37,280 nt of DNA, from positions 1-37,280 of the forward strand of contig JACQXM010000031.1 of NCBI GenBank assembly GCA_016208685.1, given 5' to 3'. The position numbers were made by a program, and so were the translations under genes. Below are positions 16,746 to 23,720 of this stretch, one piece after another. Numbering within the stretch: the first letter of the stretch is position 1; each line of letters opens with the position of its first letter. Source of the DNA: Planctomycetota bacterium (GTDB taxonomy: Bacteria; Planctomycetota; Phycisphaerae; UBA1845). Below the pieces are notes generated by a model, which saw nothing but the letters and a program-made list of their open reading frames with translations, was not told the origin of the DNA and made no database searches.

Positions 16746-17453
16746 TTACCACGCGATCTCCTGCCGATCCTGGAAGAACCGCCCCGTCAGCGATGTGTCG
16801 GCCTCCGAGACCAGCCAGACGATGGTATCAGCGCCCTGTTCGATGGATCGCGGGGCGTCCGGGCCGCCCATGGCAGTGCGCACCCAACCCGGGCACACGG
16901 AGTTGACCGCGATCCCCTCGCGCTTCAGCTCGGCCGCCAGCATGATGGTCAGCCCATTAAGCGCCAGCTTGGACAGGCAATAGCTGGGCACTCCGGGCGA
17001 AAGCCCGGCGAGCTGCCCGTAGCCGCTGGAGACGTTCACCACCCGCGCCGCTCCCGCCCGACGCAACGCGCCGAGGAACTGCTGCACCACTTCCAGCGGA
17101 CCGAAGGTGTTGGTCTGGAAGGTGCCGAGCATGTGCGGGCGCGGAACCGTGAGGACCGCCAGTCCCGCGTCGGGATAGACGCCGGCGTTGTTGATGAGCA
17201 CGTCCAGGCGCGGGTGACGCTCGCAGTAGAGCCACGCGGCGGTGGCGATGCTGCCCGAATCGTTCACGTCCAGTTGCAGCCATTCCGCCGATCCGCCCTC
17301 GGCCCGCAGGGCGGCGACGGTATCCTCACCGGGGCCGCGGTCGCGCGTGGTCACGATCACGTGGAACCCGCGCCGCGACAGTTGCAGGGCGGTCTCCCGT
17401 CCGATTCCCCGCCCCGCGCCGGTGATGAGTACGCGCTTGAGTTCGCCGCCCAT
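16746..17453 (-). CDS. Short-chain dehydrogenase/reductase (SDR)
   Basis: 235 residues, a classical-size NAD(P)-dependent oxidoreductase. The cofactor loop is TGAGRGIG (11-18) with TTRDR after beta-2, favouring NADP. NNAG at 88-91, the catalytic Ser142/143 in VVNVSSGYG and Tyr158-x3-Lys162 (PSYCLSKLAL) are all intact. VCPGWVRTAMGG matches the region after the active site. The arrangement resembles carbonyl-reductase-like SDRs; the substrate cannot be inferred. ATG 17453 follows only a weak GGGCGG. It is transcribed divergently from hldE across a 235-bp gap. Confidence 0.92.
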   Translation of the reverse strand: MGGELKRVLITGAGRGIGRETALQLSRRGFHVIVTTRDRGPGEDTVAALRAEGGSAEWLQLDVNDSGSIATAAWLYCERHPRLDVLINNAGVYPDAGLAVLTVPRPHMLGTFQTNTFGPLEVVQQFLGALRRAGAARVVNVSSGYGQLAGLSPGVPSYCLSKLALNGLTIMLAAELKREGIAVNSVCPGWVRTAMGGPDAPRSIEQGADTIVWLVSEADTSLTGRFFQDRQEIAW

Positions 17454-17543
17454 GTTCGCCGCCCGTTACTTTCCCTTTCGATCGTACCCCGCCGGGGCGA
17501 CGTGTCGACCGGGCGGCGAGCCGTTGGCGGTTCAGGCGCCGGT

Positions 17544-17573
17544 TTGACGCCCTTCGTGCCCTGCGTCTAGGAT
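17544..17573 (+). promoter_or_regulatory. Promoter for the heptose gene cluster
   Basis: TTGACG (17544-17549) and TAGGAT (17568-17573) are separated by 18 bases, giving a ~110-base leader before hldE. It probably drives hldE, gmhA and the epimerase gene, which are closely spaced on the same strand. Confidence 0.6.
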
Positions 17574-17688
17574 GCTCGCCTCGGCGGCGCTGCATTGTCC
17601 ACCTGGGCCATCCCGACACGCGGTTCTCGACGGTTGAAACCGGTGCGACCCGGGTTCCTGGGGCGCGGCGCGAACGACGGGAGCAACG

Positions 17689-19170
17689 ATGCCCCTCGAA
17701 CTGGCTCATTGGGTACGGCATTTTCCCGGGCGGAACGTGCTGCTGATCGGGGACCTGATCCTCGACCGCTACATCTACGGCGACGCCGAACGCATCAGTC
17801 CCGAAGCCCCGGTGCCCGTGCTGCGCACCGTGGAGAAGCGCGAGACGGTGGGCGGTAGTGCCAACGTCGCCGCCTGCCTGCGGGCGTTGGGGTGCTCGAT
17901 AACCTGCTGCGGAGTCGTGGGCAACGATCGCCACGGCCGGTCGTTGCTGGCGCTGCTGACGGAGCTTGGCATTGAACACTCGTGCATCGTGGAGGTGGCC
18001 GACCGCCCCACGACGACCAAGACGCGACTGGTCGGCCTGGCGCAGCATCGTCACCGCCAGCAGTTGCTGCGCGTGGACGAAGAGGACTCCCGCCCGCTGG
18101 GTACCGACGCGGCGCAACGGCTGTCCCGTGCCGCGTGCGAGGCAGTGGCCCGCTGCGACGTGGTCTGCCTTGAGGATTACGATAAGGGCGTTATCAGCGA
18201 GGAGCTGGCGGGGGCGGTCATTTCGGCCGCGAAGAAGGCCGGTCGTGCGGTGCTGGTCGACCCGGCGCGATTGACAGACTACACGCGCTATCGCGGCGCC
18301 GACATCGTCACTCCCAACCGTGCCGAGCTTTCCCTGGCGGCGGGCAGGACGCTGGCGTCGCTTGAAGAGGTGGGCCTGGCCGCGACGGAGCTGCTCACGC
18401 GGGTCGGCGCTCGGGCGGTGGTGGCCACGGTGGACCGCGATGGCGCCGTGCTTGCCGAATCGGGCCAGACATGGAAGCACATCCCCACGGCCCCCCGCAG
18501 CGTGTACGACAACACCGGCGCCGGGGACGCGGTGCTGGCGATGCTCGCCGCAGCGGTGGCCGGCGGCGCCGACCTGGAAAGCGCGGTTCGGCTGGCGAAC
18601 ATCGCGGGCGGGCTGGAGGTCGAGAGGTTCGGCTGCGTGCCCATTACCGCCGACGAGGTACTGGCGGATCTGCGGCTGTCGGATCGTCTGCGGAACGGAA
18701 AGCTGCGAACCGTGGAGGACCTGGTGGCCGAGCTGACCATCCGCCGCGACCGCGGCGAAACCGTGGCCTTCACCAACGGGTGTTTCGACATCCTCCACGC
18801 CGGGCATGTAGAGTATCTTCGCCGCTGCCGGGAGCAGGCCTCGCTGCTGGTCGTGGGGCTGAACAGCGATTCGTCGGTACGCGCCCAGGCGAAGGGAACG
18901 AATCGACCAATCAACGCCTTTGAGCACCGGGCCGCGGTGCTCGGCGCCCTGGAGTGCGTTGACTACGTGGTGCGGTTCGACGAGCCGGAGCCGGAGGCAT
19001 TGATCCGCAAAGTGCGGCCCGACGTGCTCATCAAGGGGGAGGACTGGGCCAGGAAGGGCGTGGTGGGACGGCAGTTCGTCGAGTCCACGGGTGGGAAAGT
19101 GGTGCTGCTGCCGCTGGTGGAGGGGCTGAGCACGACCGGGTTGATCGAGCGGATTCGTCGCGAGGGCTGA
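17689..19170 (+). CDS. hldE: Bifunctional D-glycero-beta-D-manno-heptose-7-phosphate kinase / heptose-1-phosphate adenylyltransferase
   Basis: 493 residues, matching the two-domain HldE family. The N-terminal ribokinase/PfkB domain (1-~325) shows GDLILDRYIYGDAERISPEAP, GGSANVAACLRALG and the catalytic NTGAGD with Asp280. The C-terminal cytidylyltransferase-like domain (~340-493) has FTNGCFDILHAGH with His370 and His373, and VVGLNSDSSVRAQKG-type continuation. It phosphorylates heptose-7-phosphate at C1 and later adds AMP to heptose-1-phosphate. ATG 17689 has GGGAG five bases upstream. gmhA begins three bases after its stop, so the first and later steps of ADP-heptose synthesis are co-expressed. 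A separate GmhB phosphatase is required and is not in the window. Confidence 0.96.
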   Translation: MPLELAHWVRHFPGRNVLLIGDLILDRYIYGDAERISPEAPVPVLRTVEKRETVGGSANVAACLRALGCSITCCGVVGNDRHGRSLLALLTELGIEHSCIVEVADRPTTTKTRLVGLAQHRHRQQLLRVDEEDSRPLGTDAAQRLSRAACEAVARCDVVCLEDYDKGVISEELAGAVISAAKKAGRAVLVDPARLTDYTRYRGADIVTPNRAELSLAAGRTLASLEEVGLAATELLTRVGARAVVATVDRDGAVLAESGQTWKHIPTAPRSVYDNTGAGDAVLAMLAAAVAGGADLESAVRLANIAGGLEVERFGCVPITADEVLADLRLSDRLRNGKLRTVEDLVAELTIRRDRGETVAFTNGCFDILHAGHVEYLRRCREQASLLVVGLNSDSSVRAQAKGTNRPINAFEHRAAVLGALECVDYVVRFDEPEPEALIRKVRPDVLIKGEDWARKGVVGRQFVESTGGKVVLLPLVEGLSTTGLIERIRREG

Positions 19171-19173
19171 TTC

Positions 19174-19764
19174 GTGCCTGACATTCTGCGAAGGCAGATT
19201 TCCGACCATCTGCGGACGGTGGAGGCGGCGCTGCCCCAGGTGCCGCTGCTGGCGGAGATGGCCGAACGGCTCATCCGCTGCTTTGACGCCGGGGGCAAGT
19301 TACTGCTGTTCGGCAACGGAGGCAGCGCCGCCGACGCCCAGCACATTGCCGCGGAGTTGATCGGGCGATTCAAGCATGATCGACGCGCCCTGCCGGCGAT
19401 CGCCCTGACCACGGACACGTCAATCCTGACTGCGGTCGGCAACGACACCGGCTACGAGAACGTCTTCACGCGACAGGTGGAGGCGCTGGCGGCGGAGGGG
19501 GACATCGCCTGGGCGCTGAGTGTTTCCGGCAGGTCGCCCAATGTCATCCGCGGGCTCCAGGCCGCCCGTGCGATCGGCGCCTTCTGCATGGGCTTTACGG
19601 GACGTGGCGGCGCCTCGATGCGGGAGTTGTGTCATCTGTGCTTCTCCGTGGACCACGAAGCCAGCGACCGGGTGCAGGAGGTGCACCAGCTCGCGTACCA
19701 TCTGATCTGTGAACGAGTGGAGCAGCGGTCTCGTACCCAGGCGTTGGACGAAGGGGCGGGCTGA
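19174..19764 (+). CDS. gmhA: Phosphoheptose isomerase
   Basis: 196 residues of SIS fold, about the usual length. It converts sedoheptulose-7-phosphate to D-glycero-D-manno-heptose-7-phosphate, the entry step of ADP-heptose synthesis. The family signature LLFGNGGSAADAQHIAAELIGRF is present (Ser in the phosphate loop, acidic and His metal/catalytic residues), as are ALSVSGRSPNV and RVQEVHQLAYHLIC with the C-terminal His ligand. The start is GTG 19174, three bases after the hldE stop, with GAGGG inside the hldE end as ribosome-binding site. Confidence 0.95.
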   Translation: MPDILRRQISDHLRTVEAALPQVPLLAEMAERLIRCFDAGGKLLLFGNGGSAADAQHIAAELIGRFKHDRRALPAIALTTDTSILTAVGNDTGYENVFTRQVEALAAEGDIAWALSVSGRSPNVIRGLQAARAIGAFCMGFTGRGGASMRELCHLCFSVDHEASDRVQEVHQLAYHLICERVEQRSRTQALDEGAG

Positions 19765-19797
19765 AGCTCGCGGGCGCTCCGTCATGAAGGATGCCAT

Positions 19798-20727
19798 ATG
19801 AACATATTGATAACCGGGTCCAGTGGACAGATCGGCACCAACCTGGGATTGGCCTGCCTGGACCGCGGCGACCACGTGGTGGGCATCGACCGTCGCCACA
19901 ACACCTGGACGGACCGCATCGAGACCATCCAGCTCGATCTGACTCGGACCCCCGCGGACGCCCTGCCGCCGGGCCAGCGCTTCGACGTCGTGGTGCACCT
20001 GGCGGCCAACGCCAAGGTCTTTGAGCTCGTGGAGCATCCGGAGCGGGCGATGGACAACATCACCATGCTCTTCAACGTGCTTAATTACTGCCGGATCAAC
20101 CGCATCCCCCTGGTGTTCAGCAGCTCGCGCGAGGTGTACGGCGACATCCATCGACATGTCACGGACGAAGACGCCGCGGACTTCGTCATCGCCGAGAGCC
20201 CCTACAGCGCCAGCAAGATTTCCGGCGAGGCGCTGATCTACTCCTTCGCCCAGTGCTACGACCTGCCGTTTCTGGTGTTCCGTTTCAGCAACGTGTACGG
20301 GCGGTACGACAACGACCTGGAGCGCATGGAGCGGGTCATCCCGCTCTTCCTGGAGCGCATCGCCGGCGGCACTCCGATCGTGGTGTTCGGCAAGGAGAAG
20401 GTGCTCGATTTTACCTACGTCGATGACTGCATCGCCGGGGTCATGGCGGGCATTGACGCGCTGGTTTCCGGGCGCGTGGTGGGGCAGACGATCAACCTCG
20501 CCTTCGGGCAGGGCAACAGCCTGGTGGACGTGGTGAACATACTTTCCCTGGCCCTGGGGAAGAAACCCAATGTCGTCTACGAACCGAGTCGGCGAGGTGA
20601 GGTGACGCGCTATGTCGCCGACATTACCAAGGCCCGCGAACTACTGGGCTACCAGCCGCAGATACCGCTGAGCAGCGGACTGATCAAGACCGTGGAGTGG
20701 ACGCGGCAGTTCAAACGCAGGGCGTAA
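19798..20727 (+). CDS. NAD-dependent sugar-nucleotide epimerase/dehydratase (extended SDR)
   Basis: 309 residues. The Rossmann loop is TGSSGQIGTN (6-15) with an Asp at the end of beta-2 (VVGIDRR), favouring NAD. The active site is SSSREVYG followed by YSASK; RFSNVYGRYDN and LDFTYVDDCIAGV are substrate-domain blocks. It fits the UDP-hexose 4-epimerase / dTDP-glucose dehydratase group. Its position beside hldE and gmhA makes an ADP-heptose 6-epimerase role tempting, but it does not show the HldD-type N-terminus, so the substrate stays open. AAGGA lies 6 bases before ATG. Confidence 0.9.
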   Translation: MNILITGSSGQIGTNLGLACLDRGDHVVGIDRRHNTWTDRIETIQLDLTRTPADALPPGQRFDVVVHLAANAKVFELVEHPERAMDNITMLFNVLNYCRINRIPLVFSSSREVYGDIHRHVTDEDAADFVIAESPYSASKISGEALIYSFAQCYDLPFLVFRFSNVYGRYDNDLERMERVIPLFLERIAGGTPIVVFGKEKVLDFTYVDDCIAGVMAGIDALVSGRVVGQTINLAFGQGNSLVDVVNILSLALGKKPNVVYEPSRRGEVTRYVADITKARELLGYQPQIPLSSGLIKTVEWTRQFKRRA

Positions 20728-21680
20728 TCGTCGGGCCGCCCGCCGGCGACTTGCCCGTTGCCGACGCCCGCCGAGCAGAGCTCCGACCGCTACGGCATGG
20801 ACTTGCGCGCCACCCGCAGTACCATGCGCGCGTGGCCGACTTCCTTGAATTATCCGTGCCGCTCGCCGAGGGATACTCGGCGTACGCCCGCTACTGGGCC
20901 GCGGATTCACCGCGCGGCGCCGTGCTCTACCACCACGGAATCCAGTCCCATTGCGGGTGGTATGCGAAGTCCGCGCAGCGGCTGTGCGAGGCGGGGTTCT
21001 GCGTCCTGCAATATGACCGTCGCGGCAGCGGTCGCAACCAGTTCGAACGCGGGCACGCCATGTCCGCGGAGCAGCTCCTCGAGGACGCACGCCGCGCCCG
21101 CGACGAGCTCCTTCGCCGCAGCGGCTTTGCGGAACATCACGTCCTGGGCGTGAGCTGGGGCGGCAAGCTGGCGGTGGCGGCCTACGTGGTCGACCCCGCG
21201 GGCGTGCTCAGCCTGTCGCTGGTGACGCCCGGTCTTTTTCCACTGGTGGGCGTCTCACGAGGCGAAATGGCCCGGATCGGATTCGCCATGCTCTATGAAC
21301 AGCGGCGACTGTTCGACATTCCGCTCGACGACGCGGAGTTCTTCACAACCGTTCCCCGCTGGAAGGACTTCATCGCCACGGATCCGCTGACCCTGCGGCA
21401 ATGCTCCGCCAGCTTCTTTCTGGCCTCGCGCCGGATGGATCGAACCGTCGCCCGGCTGCGACACGCGCCGTCCGTCCCTGTACATCTTCTCGTCGCCGGG
21501 GATGAGCGGATCATCGACTCCCCCAAAACCGAGCGCTTCTTCCGGGATTTGAACTGGCCCAGGACGCGCATCACCCGGTACGAACACGCGCGGCATTCCC
21601 TGGAGTTCGAGGGCGACCCGGAAGTTTACTTCCGCGACCTGGTGGACTTCGTCGACAACTGCGTCGAGCTGGCGCATTAG
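20697..21680 (+). CDS. Alpha/beta hydrolase (serine hydrolase, lysophospholipase/S33-like)
   Basis: 327 residues if GTG 20697 is used, overlapping the epimerase end by 31 bases. TTG 20751 and GTG 20832 are possible later starts, and none has a good ribosome-binding site. The fold core starts at LELSVPLAEGYSAYARYW. YHHGIQSHCGWYA carries the oxyanion region; the nucleophile Ser lies in LGVSWGGK (codon 21153-21155), with an acid in VAGDERIID and His in YEHARHSLEFE, a complete triad. It resembles monoacylglycerol-lipase-type hydrolases. Coupling to the sugar cluster hints at lipid or envelope turnover, but that is inference. Confidence 0.85.
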   Translation: MDAAVQTQGVIVGPPAGDLPVADARRAELRPLRHGLARHPQYHARVADFLELSVPLAEGYSAYARYWAADSPRGAVLYHHGIQSHCGWYAKSAQRLCEAGFCVLQYDRRGSGRNQFERGHAMSAEQLLEDARRARDELLRRSGFAEHHVLGVSWGGKLAVAAYVVDPAGVLSLSLVTPGLFPLVGVSRGEMARIGFAMLYEQRRLFDIPLDDAEFFTTVPRWKDFIATDPLTLRQCSASFFLASRRMDRTVARLRHAPSVPVHLLVAGDERIIDSPKTERFFRDLNWPRTRITRYEHARHSLEFEGDPEVYFRDLVDFVDNCVELAH

Positions 21681-21795
21681 GCGAGGCGCCACACCACTCC
21701 CGGCGCCCGCCTCGGCCGCTCAGCACCCCCGCCGCCGCCACTTATCGGGCGTGCGGCGCGTCCCCGGGCGCATTGCGTTCGCCCCGCGGAACCTG

Positions 21796-21810
21796 CGGTT
21801 CAAGGAACCG
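21796..21810. terminator. Hairpin downstream of the hydrolase gene
   Basis: CGGTTC (21796-21801) and GAACCG (21805-21810) form a perfect 6-bp stem with a 3-base loop, 116 bp after the hydrolase stop. There is no T-run, so termination is only a possibility. Confidence 0.3.
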
Positions 21811-21868
21811 GGTAGGCGCGTCGGGGCTCGGAGTCGCGTTTCCTGAGTGTAATAGGTGGAAAGGAGGG

Positions 21869-21901
21869 TTGGGGCGGGGCGGGCCGATGTGTATGATACA
21901 C
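21869..21901 (+). promoter_or_regulatory. Promoter of the DUF1573-like gene with palindromic operator over the -10
   Basis: TTGGGG (21869-21874) and TATGAT (21892-21897) are 17 bases apart. The arms GTGTAT (21889-21894) and ATACAC (21896-21901) form a perfect palindrome with one central base, directly covering the -10 box. This is the geometry of a repressor site; no candidate regulator is adjacent. Confidence 0.6.
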
Positions 21902-21955
21902 TCTGTCGGCCGGACGCGAGCGAATGGCCCGGATACCAGCGAGGAGGCTCAAGGC

Positions 21956-23287
21956 ATGCAGTGGATGAGTCTTTGCGGCGGGGCGAAGCAGACCCCAGGT
22001 GAGCGCAACGAGTGGCGCCGGCGGTGGTGCCAGCATGGCACTGGCTTGTTGGCGCTATTGGCGGTCGGTTTGGGCTGGCCCGCAGTGAGTTTCGCCGCGC
22101 CGCCCTCCGCCAAAACGCAGAGGCCCTTTGCCGCCCGGGCAGCAAGGCCCGCGGCGCAGACGAAACAGCCGCCAGCAACCGACACGCCTGCTCCGGCCCC
22201 GTGCGACTCCGGCCACTCCTCGGCCGTCGAAGTACCGACGGCGCCGTCCGCGGAGTCCGGCAGCACCACCGGTGAGCCACTACAACCCAAGTTCGTGGCC
22301 GCCAGCCTGACTTCCACCATCGAACCCGTGTGGCGCGGGCAGCCGTTGAATTTCAAGTTCGAGATTCGCAACGAGGGCACGGCCGACCTTTACGTCACGC
22401 CGAAGGGTGGCTGAGGGACGAAAATCAGCGGCCCGGGTGGCCGCCCCATCAAGCCAGGCAAGAGCGAACCGATCACCGTCACGCTGTCGTCCGCCAAGTT
22501 CAGCGGCGCCGTCAACCGAGCGATCTCGGTCACTACCAACGACCCTGCCAACCCGCGTGTGAACCTGAACTGCGTGGGTAAGGTACTGCTGCCGTTCAAG
22601 GGCGGGGGGCAGACGGTGCAGTTCGGTATGATCGACACCGACGATGAACCCGTCAGCCGGACGATCGCCTTGCAGCGCGGCGACGGCGGCCCCATTCACC
22701 CCGAGGTCGCGGGCACGCTGCCGGCGGGGGTAACCGCCGAGATTAAGGAAGTGACGGCCGGGGAGCACTACGACCTCGCCGTTACCGTCGATCCTAAGCA
22801 AACAACCGGCAATCTGTACGCAGCGCTTCAGGTCAAGACCTGGCTGGCGGAGTTGCCCACCGAGACGGTTACCGTCCTGGGCTCCCGCGCGCCCCGGGTG
22901 CAGATCGTACCGCCGTACTTCCAAGTTCCACCCGGCAGTGAGACGCCGTGGGAACTGAAGGCGAAGGTGGTCTGGAGCAAGGCCACGCCCCGAAAAGTGC
23001 TATCGGCAGAGGCCGCTCAAACGGATCTCTCGGTTCGTGTTGAGGAGGAGGGGAGCGAGCAGGTTGTGGTTCTGAGCGGCCCGGCCGGATACAAGCCGGC
23101 CGCCACGGGTACCTCGGTGACCCTGCACACCGACGACACTCCGAATTCGACGCTGACTATTCCGATTGTCGCCGGCGGCAAGACGCGGACCGTGAACCGC
23201 AACCCCGGCGCAAAGGCGGCAATCGCCGCTCCGGGCGCCGCTGCTACCGCCGCCCCCGTGCCGGCCAAGAAGAACTGCGGCAACTAA
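21956..23287 (+). CDS. Secreted DUF1573-like protein with in-frame TGA (candidate selenoprotein)
   Basis: ATG 21956 has GGAGG at about 9 bases. The signal peptide (LLALLAVGLGWPAVSFA) is followed by an Ala/Pro-rich linker. Residues ~115-205 match the DUF1573/ASH-type Ig-like fold: FKFEIRNEGTADLYVTPKGG, then in-frame TGA at 22412-22414, then GTKISGPGG, IKPGKSEPITVTL and TTNDPANPRVNLNC. The frame stays open to 23287 (443 residues if TGA is read). The conserved CGCT motif of the family falls exactly at the TGA, so the TGA replaces the first Cys (U153-G-T). Two further domains of unknown role follow, ending KKNCGN. If not recoded, this is a nonsense-mutated pseudogene or sequencing error; intact coding on both sides argues against old decay. 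Confidence 0.7.
22428..22444 (+). promoter_or_regulatory. SECIS-like hairpin downstream of in-frame TGA
   Basis: GCGGCC (22428-22433) and GGCCGC (22439-22444) form a perfect 6-bp stem with loop CGGGT. The loop starts 19 bases after the TGA, inside the 16-37 base range known for bacterial SECIS elements, and has a G as its second base. Outer pairs are possible: GGG 22415-22417 with CCC 22445-22447. A bulged U, common in the E. coli fdhF element, is not visible. High G+C makes chance stems possible. Confidence 0.5.
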
Positions 23288-23720
23288 CGACGATCCGCTC
23301 ACCCGAGCCTCACCGCCGCCGCCCTGGAGCGCGGCGACGGGCGCGCCGCGCAATAATCCCGGCGCGGGCGGCGCAGGTCTTCCTCGACACCTCCGGCTTG
23401 CCGTTCGCCGGCGATCCGGTCGGGCGGTCCTGCCCGAACCCGACGAGATCGACGGCTGACACGCCGCCCGCCCGAGCGCTCGCACCACGCGGCGCCCGCG
23501 TGCCCGCCCCGCATAGCCGCGACCGCGTTGCACCTGCGCGTAACCGCCGACGCGACTTCATATGCGCCTGGGAATGTCCCGATAATCACCCGGGCGCCAC
23601 TGCGCGCAAGCGATCGAGGCGGCCCGTTGGTGCGTGCGAACCGGTGCCGCAGGAGACCCGTGGATGCTCCGGCACCGCATGGAGAGACCGCCGCAATTCT
23701 GAACACAGGCGAATGAGCAC
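23288..23720. other. Intergenic region with terminator-like hairpin and candidate promoter
   Basis: No credible gene lies in these ~430 bp. GCGCGGCG (23329-23336) and CGCCGCGC (23344-23351) form a perfect 8-bp stem 42 bp after the DUF1573-like stop, without a T-run. TTCATA (23557-23562) and GATAAT (23581-23586), 18 bases apart, make a plausible promoter for the downstream glycosyltransferase gene. Confidence 0.5.

Noticed and set aside
17326..19209. 627-codon minus-strand frame across hldE
   Set aside because: hldE on the + strand is unambiguous; the antisense frame is His/Arg/Gly-rich with no domain.
22415..22558. Reading the DUF1573-like gene as two independent genes
   Set aside because: The stretch between the two open parts continues the same domain in the same frame, and the second start (GTG 22559) falls inside a conserved strand with no ribosome-binding site.
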